NCBI RefSeq assembly: GCF_007990775.1
Contig: NZ_BJXB01000004.1
Coordinates: 62,001 to 126,000, forward strand
Direction of reading: 5' to 3'
Origin: Deinococcus cellulosilyticus NBRC 106333 = KACC 11606
GTDB lineage: Bacteria; Deinococcota; Deinococci; Deinococcales; Deinococcaceae
Length of the DNA: 64,000 nt
In this document: piece by piece, positions 41,808 through 51,182 of the stretch
Layout: the number at the start of each line of letters is the position of its first letter
Numbering within the stretch: position 1 is the stretch's first letter
Program-made: the position numbers and the translations under genes
The notes under the pieces: generated by a model
Told to the model about the DNA's origin: nothing
The model's database searches: none
The model's input: the letters and a program-made list of their open reading frames with translations, nothing else

Positions 41808-44564
41808 TCACTCTTCCAGGCTGATGGGGAGCCGGACCACGGCCGTGGTGCCCACCCCGGGTTCACTTTCCAGGTGGATCTCTCCGCCGTGCCCTTCCAC
41901 AATCCATCTGGCAATGGGGAGGCCCAGACCTGTTCCACCGGGGTCCTCGCCACGGTATCTGGAGCGGTCTGCACGGAAGAACCTCTCAAAGACCCTGGGC
42001 AGGTCTTCTGCAGAAATGCCCATGCCGTTGTCCTTCACCCGGATCACGGCCTGGTCTGCTTCGCAGTTCAGGCTCAGGGTGATTTCCCCTCCGGGCGGGG
42101 TGTATTTCACGGCATTTTCCAGCAGGATGATCCCGACCTGCTTCAGACGGTCGGCGTCGCCAATGAGCTCTGTCGGGCAAAGCCCTTCAAGCTTCAGGGT
42201 GTGTTTTGGACTCATGCGTTCAATGTCCCGGAAGGCTTCGAGCAGCACCTCATGCAGCTCCAGGTGGTCCTCGTGCAGGGCCGCACCGGCGTCTCCTCGG
42301 GCGAGTTGCAGCATGTCGTGCACCAGACGGCTCAGGCGGTTGGCTTCTTTCTGAACGTCCCGGATGATGTCTCTTTTTTCCTCTTCTGGGATGTTCTTGA
42401 ACCGCACCAGCAGGTCCATGTTGCCCTGAATGGCGGTGAGGGGGTTGCGCAGCTCATGGGCCGCATCCGCCACGAAGCGCTTCTGGGAGTCCATCAACTC
42501 CAGCAGGCGTTTTTCACTGTCCTGCAGGGCCGCCTCGGCCATTTTGCGGTCATGGATGTCGATGCACGCCCCGATGAAGCCCTGAAATTGCCCATCTGGT
42601 GTGAAGCGCCGGATGCCCCGGTTGACCAGCCAGCGGTACACCCCGTCATGGCGAAGCATGCGGAACTCCATTTCGAAGTCCGCAACGTCTGCATACGCCT
42701 GCTTGCACACCTGTGCGCAGTGGTTCAGGTCGTCCGGATGAACCAGGCTGAACCAGCCGTATCCGAGGTCTTCTTCACGGGAGCGTCCGGTGTAATCCAG
42801 CCACACCTGATTCAGAAAAGTGGTTTCCTGTTGCAGACCAGACATCCAGATCATCACGGGGGCACGGTCTGCTATGCGCTGGAAACGGAAGTCGCTTTCC
42901 ATGAAGGCCTGTTCGGAGAGTTTGCGTTCGGTGATGTCCACCGCTCCCGTGAGGGCCATCAGGGGTCGTCCGTCTGCATCTCTGGAAAAAATGGTCTGCC
43001 TGCTGTAAAGCCAGTGCCAGGAGCCGCCCCTGTCCCGGAGGCGGTATTCGCGTTCGATGGTTTCGCCGTCCTGCAGCTGCATGAGTTGCTGGTGGTGGGC
43101 TCTGGCCTGGGCAAGCTCATCAGGGTGCATGGAGGCCACGAGGTCCTGCACGGGCATCTGGGTGATCTCTTCCGGGGTGTACCCCAGAATCTCCTGGATG
43201 TGCCGGTTGGCGTACATGATCCGCCCCTCATGGAGGTGGTTCAGGTACAGGACGGTGGGCATGGTGTCTGCGATGCGTTGCAGGAAATGCTGGCTTTCCT
43301 GCAGTTTCTGCTCGGACACTTTCAGGGCCGTGATGTCCTGCACAGTGCATCCAATGCCCAGCAGTTGCCCTTCCGGGGTGCGAACCGGGTAGTAGCTGCA
43401 GAGCCAGGTGAGGTCTTTGCGCATGCCTTCCACATTTTTTCCCGAAATTTCCAGGTTCAGCAGGGGTTCCCCAGTGTCCATCACCTTTCGCATGTGTGCT
43501 TCAAGATGGGGACCCGCCTGGGGGAACAGGTCGCTCAGTCGCTGCCCGAGGTGCTCACTGATGCTCTGATGGTTGCTGCGGGCCAGGGCAGGGTTCACCA
43601 TGCGGAACCTCAGGTCGGTGTCCAGCAGGGCCACCCCGATGGGAACGTGGTCCATCATGCTCTGCAAGGTGGCAAAAGCCTCTTCCCGCTGCTGGGTCAG
43701 CAGTTTCTCGCACTGCTGCAGGCGCAGGCGTTCAAGGGCCTGACCGGACTGCTGGGCAAGGGTCGCCATGAACACCCGTTCCTGCGTGGCGAACGTTCTG
43801 GGCTGTTCAAACCCGAACATGATCACCCCCAGGGTCTGGTCCTCGAAGGGGATGGGACAGTAGGCCATCGCAGACACCTGGGACCGCAGGTTCATCTCCT
43901 TCAGGTGAGGGTAGGCTTCCCAGAAGGCTTCACGGCTCTCAAAGAAGAGGGGTTTGTGGGTGCGAACCACCTCCGACGCTGGAAGAGGAGCAGCCACTGG
44001 GAAACGCTGCATCGCCTTCATGGTCTGGGAGGTGAGCCCCTGGTAGGTCATGACCTCCAGTTGATCCCCATTCAGCAGCATCACGGTCGCGGCCACAGTC
44101 CCCAGCAGGGGGCGGCTGTGCTGCAAGATGACCTCCGAGAGTTCTCCCGCAGTCTGCACATGCATCAGGCCATTCAGCGCGGCCTGCAAAGTGACACTGT
44201 TTTCCACCACCACCTGGGCCTGCAGGGCCGAAGGCGCTGGATGCAGCACGAAAAGTCGGCATGGCTGGTCCTGCAGGCGCATCACGGAAGCCTGCAACTC
44301 AAACCGCTGGTCCTGCCCATTCACCTGCACCCTGAGTGGGGTCTGGTGACCGTGTGCAGGATCTGGGTCGTGCAACCAGGATTCCAGACCCTCCCGGCCT
44401 GCCACATGCAGGAGGTCAAGGAGGTTTCCTTCCAGGCCAACATGCTGAGACCACAACCCATTGCAACAGATCCAGGTTTGCTCGCCCCACAGGGCGCAGG
44501 GCAGTGGGAAGGCATCCAGGAAAGCTTGTGCAGTGGATCGAAAGGCATCTGTGGTCACAGTCAT
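41808..44564 (-). CDS. Multi-PAS/GAF sensor histidine kinase
   Basis: A 918-residue, apparently soluble kinase. A PAS-like segment occupies about residues 10-110, a GAF domain about 125-290, and three PAS units follow (about 310-430, 440-560 and 570-685), each ending in a DIT/DIH phrase (VQDITALK, VDITERK, IDIHDRK). The H-box is FVADAAHELRNPLTAIQGN with His703, followed by the ATPase with LLENAVKYTPPGGEI (N), VKDNGMGIS (G1), and GTGLGLPIARWI (G2). ATG 44564 follows GGGGAGACCCC. No response regulator gene is next to it; the upstream neighbour on the same strand is a SARP-type regulator 64 bases away. Confidence 0.93.
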   Translation of the reverse strand: MTVTTDAFRSTAQAFLDAFPLPCALWGEQTWICCNGLWSQHVGLEGNLLDLLHVAGREGLESWLHDPDPAHGHQTPLRVQVNGQDQRFELQASVMRLQDQPCRLFVLHPAPSALQAQVVVENSVTLQAALNGLMHVQTAGELSEVILQHSRPLLGTVAATVMLLNGDQLEVMTYQGLTSQTMKAMQRFPVAAPLPASEVVRTHKPLFFESREAFWEAYPHLKEMNLRSQVSAMAYCPIPFEDQTLGVIMFGFEQPRTFATQERVFMATLAQQSGQALERLRLQQCEKLLTQQREEAFATLQSMMDHVPIGVALLDTDLRFRMVNPALARSNHQSISEHLGQRLSDLFPQAGPHLEAHMRKVMDTGEPLLNLEISGKNVEGMRKDLTWLCSYYPVRTPEGQLLGIGCTVQDITALKVSEQKLQESQHFLQRIADTMPTVLYLNHLHEGRIMYANRHIQEILGYTPEEITQMPVQDLVASMHPDELAQARAHHQQLMQLQDGETIEREYRLRDRGGSWHWLYSRQTIFSRDADGRPLMALTGAVDITERKLSEQAFMESDFRFQRIADRAPVMIWMSGLQQETTFLNQVWLDYTGRSREEDLGYGWFSLVHPDDLNHCAQVCKQAYADVADFEMEFRMLRHDGVYRWLVNRGIRRFTPDGQFQGFIGACIDIHDRKMAEAALQDSEKRLLELMDSQKRFVADAAHELRNPLTAIQGNMDLLVRFKNIPEEEKRDIIRDVQKEANRLSRLVHDMLQLARGDAGAALHEDHLELHEVLLEAFRDIERMSPKHTLKLEGLCPTELIGDADRLKQVGIILLENAVKYTPPGGEITLSLNCEADQAVIRVKDNGMGISAEDLPRVFERFFRADRSRYRGEDPGGTGLGLPIARWIVEGHGGEIHLESEPGVGTTAVVRLPISLEE

Positions 44565-44628
44565 GGGGTCTCCCCTTCCAGTGTAAGCACTGCATGAGGA
44601 GAAAACTGTAGTTTCACTGGACAGATGA

Positions 44629-47607
44629 TCAGGCAGGGGGTTCCTGGTCCAGAAGGGCAGTGTGAAAAATCCATTCCAGACCTCCGCGTGCTTCTGCGTG
44701 ACCCCGCTCCAGCAGCAAGGATGGCGCTCTCGCTGGATGCCAGGACTCCAGGAGTTGTGCCTGTTCATCTCTTCCAAGGGCACGCAACACCACCAGGGCC
44801 CGTTCAATGGCTCTGGTGGCGAAGTGCAGCACGCCACTGCTCCCTGCACACTGAATGGCCTCCTGATAGGCTTTCAGTGCGGCAGCGGGCTGGTTCAGGG
44901 CTTCATAGACTTCACCAAGTGAGTGCAAGATGTCAACGCCTGCCCAGGTGTTTCCTGCCTGCCCACTCAACTGGAAACCTTCTTCCAGCACCCTGCGGGC
45001 CTCCATGTGGTGGCCCAGCACCAGCAGGGCATCTCCCAGGTCTTTTTTGATGTGCAACAGCAGGGTGTGGTACCCCATGTGCTGCGCAAGTGTGGCTCCG
45101 GTCCGCAGGGCGTCCAGGGCATGGGCGGAATGCCCTGTGCGGTGTAAAATGCGGCCTTCCACCCAGTAGAGGTAACACCAGTAGGGGGAGCGGCAACCCT
45201 TCAAGACCCGCTGGGCGTCCTGCAGGTGCAGACGGGCACGCTCCCAGTGCTCCAGGTCAATCAGGATCAAAGCCATGCCAATGTGGGAAATGGCATTTCT
45301 GAAGCGGGCCTGGTCCTGCAAGGCAGGGGCCTTGCTGAAGTGCACATCGTGTCTGGAGAGTTCTTCAGCCTGACCGTACCACTCCAGTGCACGGCCCATG
45401 TGGCCTTTTTGCATTTCACAGGAGGCCAGCCCTTGCAGCAGGGTCCAGCAGGCCCAGTGGCTTTCCAGGTCGGTCATGCCCAGCAAAGGGGTGACTTCAG
45501 ACATTCCCGTTTCCATGCTTGCTGCGATCCATCCGACACGCATGTACAGGTAGGACAGGGCACCCCTGATCTGGGACCTCACCCTGCCATCGGTCTGCCG
45601 CAGCAGGGTCCCTTCCAGCAATTGAATGGCTGACAGAAACTGGCCTCGCAACTCTGCATGCTGGGTCAGCAGCCAGCATGCGGTCAGCACCAGGTTTTCC
45701 TGACCGTCCACTTGTGCAAGTGCAGCCCGCAGGTTCAACCATTCCTGCTCGATCTGATCGAGGGCTGCTTTGACCTGATGCTGGTCCAGCATGGGCACCT
45801 GAAGTTGCTGCAGGGCCTGCAACTGGGACACACAAAACCCCTGGCGGAGGGCTGCTGCATCAGGGTGCTGGCTCAGGTGCTGCTCGCAATACAGGTGAAC
45901 CAGGGGCTGCATGTGGTACCTGCCATGCTGGTTGAAATGGATCAGGCTTGCATCCATCAGTTGCCTGAGGTCCCGCAAGTGAATCCCCAGGGGAGCTGCG
46001 CCCTGCAGGGTCCAGCCTCCCTGGAACACGCCAAGGCGAATCAGGTGGTCTTTCAGGGGAGGGTCCAGCAGGGAAACAGAGTGTTCAATGACATCCTGCA
46101 TGCTGCGGTGTCGAACTGCAGCGTGGTGTGAAGCAAATTCCAGTTGCATGCTGCCGGTCTGCAGCAGGTGCACAACATCCTCAGCGGTGAGGCACTTCAG
46201 CCAGCCCGCCACCATTTCCAGAGCAAGCGGATTGCCTGCCAGGAAGGTGCAGATCTGTTGCAGGGGTGCAAAGTTGCTGGGAACAGCTTCGAGACCCGAT
46301 TGCTCCAGGCGGGTCTGCAGGAATTGCAGTGCTTCTGAAAGAAGGCCTGTCTGGGCTTGCAGACCCATGCCTTGCAGGGAGTAAATGTATTCCATCTCCA
46401 GGTTGAGCACCCGTCTGCTGGTGAGGACCACCTTGAGGTGTCTTGTGGCTCCAAGCAGCACCCTGATCCATCCACGCAAAGGCTCCTGGGGCAGGTGTTC
46501 TGTGTTGTCCAGCACCAGCACCACCTGCCGGTCCTGCAGGTACTGCACCACAGGCTGCATCAGGTCCCCGGTTTCGGAGCTCACCAGGGACAGGGCACTG
46601 AACAGGGCAAGCTGCACTTCTTCCACTGTGGTCAGGTTTTCCACAGGAATCCCCAACCAGGTGTAGCCTTCCAGGGGCTGGTCCTGCAAGAGCTTTAAAA
46701 CCAGGCGGGTTTTTCCCACTCCCCCTGATCCGTGCACGGTCAGGAGGCGGCAATGGGGCCGACCCAGCAGGTCCCTCAGTTCCTGCCTCTCTCGTGCCCG
46801 GCCCACAAAGCTGGTCATCGGTTCAGGAATCCACTGGGGTCCTTCGGTGGGGACAGGGGCAGGCTTTGCGGTTGAAACCTGAGCGGTCAGGTGAGCAGCC
46901 TGCAAGGTTTCCCAGCCCTGTGGATACTGGAGGCCCAGTTCCTGTTGAAAACGCAAGGTCAGTTCCTGGTGCACCTGACGGGCTTCTTGCACATGGTCCT
47001 GTTGCAAAAGCAGGTCCATCCATTGCAGGTAGGCATCTTCCAGCAGAGGGTCCAGTTTCAATCTGCATTGCAGCAGACGGATGGCTTCTTTCAACCTTTT
47101 CTGTTCCACCTGGGTGGTCACATGGTGTTGCAGGCGGCTGTCCAGTGCCCGGTGCACCTGAACCCGCCGGACCTCCAGCAGTTCTTCCAGGGCACTTTCT
47201 GTGGGCATGGAGAAGCCCTGCAGAAAAGGGCCTCTGATCAGGGCCTCCACCTCATCCAGCCCTGCAGGGGTCAGGAGGTGCTGTTGCAACAGGGCATTGA
47301 GTCGGTCCAGATCGGTTGAGGGCCTCACGCTCGAATTCCATTGCACCTGTTCGCGGGTGGCAAGCACCAGGGGTTCGCTGTCTGCAGGGATGGCCCGCAG
47401 GTGCCCGATGGCCTTGCGCAGCGAAGTGCGGCCCTGTTGCACAGAACCCTGGGGCCACAGCAGGTCAGCCACCTGCTCACGTGCATGCCATCCCGGGTGC
47501 AGGGACAGGTACAGCAGCAAAGCCCAGCATTTGCGGGTGGGCACCCGGATGTCCTGTTGTGCGATCTTTGCATTGAAAGGACCGAGATATTGCAAATCGA
47601 CTGTCAT
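44629..47607 (-). CDS. Large SARP-type regulator: BTAD, NB-ARC ATPase and TPR repeats
   Basis: A 992-residue protein. Residues 1-90 are a winged helix (VDLQYLGPFNAKIAQQDIRV, then VADLLWPQGSVQQGRTSLRK), about 95-250 a BTAD domain, about 275-560 an NB-ARC-type ATPase with Walker A HGSGGVGKT, Walker B VVLVLDNTEHL and LTSRRVL, and the rest helical TPR repeats (EWYGQAEELSRHDVHF, LGEVYEALNQPAAALKAYQE). This is the AfsR-like layout of ATP-dependent activators. ATG 47607 follows AAAGGTCAC. It may pair functionally with the downstream multi-PAS kinase gene. Unlike the 11466 protein, the SARP part is N-terminal. Confidence 0.9.
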   Translation of the reverse strand: MTVDLQYLGPFNAKIAQQDIRVPTRKCWALLLYLSLHPGWHAREQVADLLWPQGSVQQGRTSLRKAIGHLRAIPADSEPLVLATREQVQWNSSVRPSTDLDRLNALLQQHLLTPAGLDEVEALIRGPFLQGFSMPTESALEELLEVRRVQVHRALDSRLQHHVTTQVEQKRLKEAIRLLQCRLKLDPLLEDAYLQWMDLLLQQDHVQEARQVHQELTLRFQQELGLQYPQGWETLQAAHLTAQVSTAKPAPVPTEGPQWIPEPMTSFVGRARERQELRDLLGRPHCRLLTVHGSGGVGKTRLVLKLLQDQPLEGYTWLGIPVENLTTVEEVQLALFSALSLVSSETGDLMQPVVQYLQDRQVVLVLDNTEHLPQEPLRGWIRVLLGATRHLKVVLTSRRVLNLEMEYIYSLQGMGLQAQTGLLSEALQFLQTRLEQSGLEAVPSNFAPLQQICTFLAGNPLALEMVAGWLKCLTAEDVVHLLQTGSMQLEFASHHAAVRHRSMQDVIEHSVSLLDPPLKDHLIRLGVFQGGWTLQGAAPLGIHLRDLRQLMDASLIHFNQHGRYHMQPLVHLYCEQHLSQHPDAAALRQGFCVSQLQALQQLQVPMLDQHQVKAALDQIEQEWLNLRAALAQVDGQENLVLTACWLLTQHAELRGQFLSAIQLLEGTLLRQTDGRVRSQIRGALSYLYMRVGWIAASMETGMSEVTPLLGMTDLESHWACWTLLQGLASCEMQKGHMGRALEWYGQAEELSRHDVHFSKAPALQDQARFRNAISHIGMALILIDLEHWERARLHLQDAQRVLKGCRSPYWCYLYWVEGRILHRTGHSAHALDALRTGATLAQHMGYHTLLLHIKKDLGDALLVLGHHMEARRVLEEGFQLSGQAGNTWAGVDILHSLGEVYEALNQPAAALKAYQEAIQCAGSSGVLHFATRAIERALVVLRALGRDEQAQLLESWHPARAPSLLLERGHAEARGGLEWIFHTALLDQEPPA

Positions 47608-47820
47608 GTGACCTTTCCAGCATTCCTTAAGGATTGTGCACAAAATTGGAATGCAGAGATTCAAATGAAGGTTTGAAGTTGCAGAAGAAAAAGGCACCTC
47701 AAAGGGTGTGAGACCATGGTAATCCTTTTCAGGCTGCCCATCAATTGTTTTCGGAAAATTCAAATTTTTCTGCACCCCGTCCAATACAGGTTCACAATTC
47801 AAGTCAATGTTGGCAGTTCA
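47608..47820. other. AT-rich upstream region of the large SARP gene
   Basis: This stretch is richer in A/T than its surroundings, lies upstream of the leftward SARP gene and holds no supported gene. I see no GTAAT pair in it and no clear -35/-10 combination. Confidence 0.35.
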
Positions 47821-47857
47821 AATCAAAAGAGGCAGGGTTTCCCTGCCTCTTTTGATT
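47821..47857. terminator. Terminator of the GH26 operon
   Basis: AATCAAAAGAGGCAGGG (47821-47837) and CCCTGCCTCTTTTGATT (47841-47857) pair over 17 bases around TTT, with T-rich tails in both directions. Confidence 0.92.
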
Positions 47858-47872
47858 TGTTCATGGTCCAGA

Positions 47873-49921
47873 TCAGGGCTGCGCCTGAATCTCATCCAGA
47901 TACACGGTTCCGGTGTTTCCCCCACCGACCTCTGCCTTGTTGACGTAGATTCCAAAATTGCGGATGTCTTTCAGCAGGTCGGCACTGAGGGTTTTTCCAG
48001 CGTTGCTGGTGTCCCACGGTGCCACTTTGAAGCTGCTGAAAGGCAGATCCAGCCACCCTGCAGCGGCTGAAGCCAGAGAGGGATAGGCCTCGAAAGCGAT
48101 GCCACTGGCGTTCACCTGCAAAACCAGTTTGTTGTTGCTGCCATCTGGTTGCAGCCACAGGCGCAGTTTGCTGGCACTGGACCAGTTCACCCCACCCAGA
48201 TTTTTGACCTGACCGGTGTACCCCTGACTGCCCAGCGTATAAGCAAATTGCAGTCCGTACTTGCCGCTCCCTTTGCGGGTCTCATTCAGGGTGATGGTGC
48301 TGGGGTCCCCTGCAGGGCTGTACGCGGTGTCCAGCAGGGCATTGCTGCCCTTGTATCGATCAAAGGTGTCCACAATCAGGGGGTCGGTTTCTCCTGCGCT
48401 GTCTCCCACGTACACCGGAATGCTGGTTTCCAGAGGGGCACCCCTGGTGGGGTAAACCTTCACGGTGAGGGTGGTTCCTGTTTCGTCGAGGGCTGCGTCG
48501 GGTTGCCACTCGGCAGTGTAATACTTCATCGGGGTGGAGGGGTCCAGAGCCATCTCAAACTCGGTGGGATCATTGCCAATGCGGTAAGTGACCTTGCTCA
48601 CCCCCACATGCAGCACCTTCACCCGCAGTGTGGTTTGCGTCTTGCTGGAGAGGATGTCCTGCGCATTGGGTGTGGCAATGTGCAGCAGGGGTTTCTCAGG
48701 GGCGGTCTGGACGCTTCTGCCGTACACGTTTGCAGCGGTGACTTCCTTGCTGAATGCTGTGGCAGGATCTTTGTGGAATTCGGTGAAATCCATCAGCAGG
48801 TCATGGTCCCCCAGGCCTGCTGCGTTTTTGTAGGGCACAAAGAAGTTGCTGGTCCCGAAATTGGCCCAGGTGAGCATGTAGGCCATGCGGCTCGCGTCTC
48901 TGTCTGCTTGCAAGGCAGCAAGCAGTTTGGTGAAGAAATTCAGGTCCTGGGTCCCGGTGGGCCGCAAATTGGAATACCCAAACTCGGTCAGGGCAGCGAC
49001 TTTTCCGCGCTGATCGGCAATTCTGGAAACAAGTTTGGCATCCTGCGCAGTACCGGAATACCACGCTGGAGATTTTCCGTCGTAGTAGGCATCGAGGCCC
49101 AGAATGTCCACGTATTCATCGCCGGGGTAGGTCTCCAGGTAGGTGGCTTCACTCTGGTTGAAAGGGACGTTGGGGGAGTAAGCAAAGAGGAAGTTGTGCA
49201 CCCCCTTCACATCCCGCAGGTATTCCACCGTGTAGCGGTAGATGGCTTTGTACTGGTCTGCAGTGCGGTACGGTGCGCCCCACCAGAACCAGCCGCCGTT
49301 TTGCTCATGGAAAGGCCGGAAGATCACTGGGATGGGTTTGCCACTGTCGTCTTTGAGGTTCAGGGCAAAATCGGCAATCATGTCCAGAAACTGGTTGTAC
49401 TCGGTGTGTTTGCTTCCTCCAGGCAGGATGTGTGAGACCACGTTCCCCTTGGTGTCGTAGAAACTGCCTCCCGTCACGAAATTGGGCATGTGGGCACTGA
49501 GGGCCAGCACCCCTCCTGCCTTGTAGGCTTTTTTCATGACCTCAATCAGGTTGTCGCGGCTCTGGGTTTTGTTTCCAGACACACCGGGTTTTTCAAACCC
49601 TTCCAGGCTGAGGGTGTCCCATCCGAACATGCCCGGGAAGTCTCCCACGCTGTTTTTCACTTCGGACTGGCTGCCGTCCTGTGCGGTGAGGGTCATGCCT
49701 TCGGTGGTGGCATGCTGGTGCCCGAAAATCACTTCTTTCCCCCGAACACTTTGCAGATAATCAAACAGTGATCGGGTGCGTTCATCGGCCTGGGGGTCCA
49801 CCAGGTTCACTGCAGCTTTCGGAGGGGTCAGGGTGTTGCAGGCTGAGAGGGCAAGCAGGGCAAGCAGGCCAGTGAGGTTCAGGGAGGGGCGCATCAGGGG
49901 TTTCACAGCAGGTTTCCTCAT
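47873..49921 (-). CDS. GH26 endo-beta-mannanase lipoprotein with C-terminal carbohydrate-binding domain
   Basis: A 682-residue protein. Lipobox LLALSAC (Cys28). GH26 signs are GKEVIFGHQHATTEG near residue 61, IFRPFHEQNGGWFWWG with acid/base Glu206, and AALTEFGYSN with nucleophile Glu313. After about residue 390 comes a linker immunoglobulin-like region, and from about 520 a jelly-roll domain (VDTFDRYKGSNALLD, then WLDLPFSSFKVAPW, ending TVYLDEIQAQP) of the CBM11/CIA30 type. It degrades mannan outside the cell. ATG 49921 overlaps the upstream stop (ATGA). The upstream gene encodes a mannan-binding-like lipoprotein. Confidence 0.93.
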   Translation of the reverse strand: MRKPAVKPLMRPSLNLTGLLALLALSACNTLTPPKAAVNLVDPQADERTRSLFDYLQSVRGKEVIFGHQHATTEGMTLTAQDGSQSEVKNSVGDFPGMFGWDTLSLEGFEKPGVSGNKTQSRDNLIEVMKKAYKAGGVLALSAHMPNFVTGGSFYDTKGNVVSHILPGGSKHTEYNQFLDMIADFALNLKDDSGKPIPVIFRPFHEQNGGWFWWGAPYRTADQYKAIYRYTVEYLRDVKGVHNFLFAYSPNVPFNQSEATYLETYPGDEYVDILGLDAYYDGKSPAWYSGTAQDAKLVSRIADQRGKVAALTEFGYSNLRPTGTQDLNFFTKLLAALQADRDASRMAYMLTWANFGTSNFFVPYKNAAGLGDHDLLMDFTEFHKDPATAFSKEVTAANVYGRSVQTAPEKPLLHIATPNAQDILSSKTQTTLRVKVLHVGVSKVTYRIGNDPTEFEMALDPSTPMKYYTAEWQPDAALDETGTTLTVKVYPTRGAPLETSIPVYVGDSAGETDPLIVDTFDRYKGSNALLDTAYSPAGDPSTITLNETRKGSGKYGLQFAYTLGSQGYTGQVKNLGGVNWSSASKLRLWLQPDGSNNKLVLQVNASGIAFEAYPSLASAAAGWLDLPFSSFKVAPWDTSNAGKTLSADLLKDIRNFGIYVNKAEVGGGNTGTVYLDEIQAQP

Positions 49922-50763
49922 TTCACCGAGACGTTGTCGATGTAAAAATCACCTTTGTTGAAATACAGGTGAAGGGCGTGCACTTCACTGAGGTCCGGGG
50001 CACTGCCATTGCAACTGATGGTGGACAGTTCAAGGGTGGCCGTGACGGTCTTCCCGGCATCCACCCAGGGCCAGTTTGCCCCTTCGCACCACGTCCAGGC
50101 GGTTCCGGTCTGCAGGGCAATGTTGTAAGAGGTGCCAGAGGTGCCCGTTTTCAGGTCGAAACTCAGGGTGGTTTTTCCTGCGAAGGACATGTCCCTGTTG
50201 ACGCTGAACCAGTCTCCGTTTGCCGTTGTGGAGTGAATCAGCAGGGACTTTGTGCCCTGCGTGTGGAAATCACCTGACACCTCCACACTGCCCCCTCCAT
50301 CATTCAGGGCCTTCCAGCCTTCAGGGCCGCTCTCGAAGGAGAACAGGGTGTCTCCTGCAGGGGCTTCTTTCTCGGTGAGTTTCACGGTGATGGTGGCGGT
50401 TTTTGAGGTGCCCCCACCTGAGTCCCGGACCGTGTAGGTGGCCACCGCTGTTGCCGGGTCTGCCGTTTTCGCGGTGAACTGCACCTTGCCTGCTTTGACC
50501 TCGAAGGCGCCTGCAGTGTGCTCCCAGGAGGTCTGGATTCCGGCTGTCTGTGCATCAAGGTCGATGGTGGCAGCCTCCAGGGTCTGGCCTGTGCTTGCAG
50601 TGTCGTTGGCCAGCACATCCAGCATGACGGACCCTCCCGTTTCTGCAGTGAGGCTGGCATTGTCGTTGCGGGCGGTGGGAGTGGCGGGAGGTTGTGGCAC
50701 GGCGGTGTTGCAGGCCACCATCAGGCACATCAGGGTGAGCAAGGCAGGAAAGGTGCGGGACAC
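49918..50763 (-). CDS. Lipoprotein with Ig-like and mannan-binding-type (CBM) domains
   Basis: A 281-residue protein with lipobox CLMVAC. Residues about 35-135 form a bacterial Ig/cadherin-like domain (GGSVMLDVLANDTASTGQTL, ending KTATITVKLTEKE). Residues about 140-281 form a jelly-roll: LFSFESGPEGWKALNDGGGS, TAWTWCEGANWPWVDAGKTV, ending LYFNKGDFYIDNVSVK. This resembles mannan-binding modules attached to mannanases, here as a separate cell-surface protein. The start is GTG 50763, chosen because AGGAGGAT lies 9 bases upstream. Its stop overlaps the mannanase start, so the two are made together. Confidence 0.85.
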   Translation of the reverse strand: MSRTFPALLTLMCLMVACNTAVPQPPATPTARNDNASLTAETGGSVMLDVLANDTASTGQTLEAATIDLDAQTAGIQTSWEHTAGAFEVKAGKVQFTAKTADPATAVATYTVRDSGGGTSKTATITVKLTEKEAPAGDTLFSFESGPEGWKALNDGGGSVEVSGDFHTQGTKSLLIHSTTANGDWFSVNRDMSFAGKTTLSFDLKTGTSGTSYNIALQTGTAWTWCEGANWPWVDAGKTVTATLELSTISCNGSAPDLSEVHALHLYFNKGDFYIDNVSVK

Positions 50764-50957
50764 GGGATTGATCCTCCTGAAACACGACATGAAACGCTGG
50801 TTCCAGCAGGCAACCCTGGAGGTTGCCTGCTGGAAGGACAGCAAAGGGCGGGAGGTGGCTGCCCATCAGCAGACCACCCGAACACGACCCGCAGGTGCGG
50901 GCTCCTCAGGTTCAGTGAATGTGTCCTGACTATAGCTTTTGTTTAGCAAACTGTCAA
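50764..50957 (-). promoter_or_regulatory. Promoter and structured leader of the mannanase operon
   Basis: On the minus strand TTGACA (50957-50952) and TATAGT (50934-50929) are exactly 17 bases apart, a near-consensus promoter with start near 50922. The leader of about 160 bases holds two hairpins: CCCGCA/TGCGGG (50888-50901) and a 15-base-pair stem, TTCCAGCAGGCAACC with its complement (50801-50835), about 25 bases before the ribosome-binding site. Neither is followed by a T run. Confidence 0.75.
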
Positions 50958-51182
50958 ACCTCTACCTCAAAAATCATCGAGCCAGCAGGGGCATCATTTC
51001 CAGATCCAAAATGTATGTAGCTTTATTCCTCATCCCAGAAGACGAATTTCTCTTTTTACTTTCAGCTGCAGTCAATACGAATTGTCATCATTGTTCACTA
51101 AACACTGCAAAGCCAGCAGGTGCAACAGAAAGGCACTGGAAATTTCCAGTGCCTTTCCTCCACACCCCTGTGGTGACGTGAT
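50958..51182. other. Intergenic stretch between mannanase promoter and next gene
   Basis: AT-rich, no supported gene. The right end holds the terminator at 51128-51157 for the leftward lipoprotein gene. Confidence 0.4.
51128..51157 (-). terminator. Terminator of the delta-60 repeat lipoprotein gene
   Basis: Positions 51128-51157 are a perfect palindrome (arms GAAAGGCACTGGAAA and its complement). Read leftwards it ends in CTTTC-TG and lies 26 bases after the stop codon. Confidence 0.82.

Noticed and set aside
41781..44597. A 938-codon open frame opposite the histidine kinase gene
   Set aside because: It is the antisense shadow of a clear PAS/kinase gene; its translation has no recognisable domain and biased codon composition explains the lack of stops.
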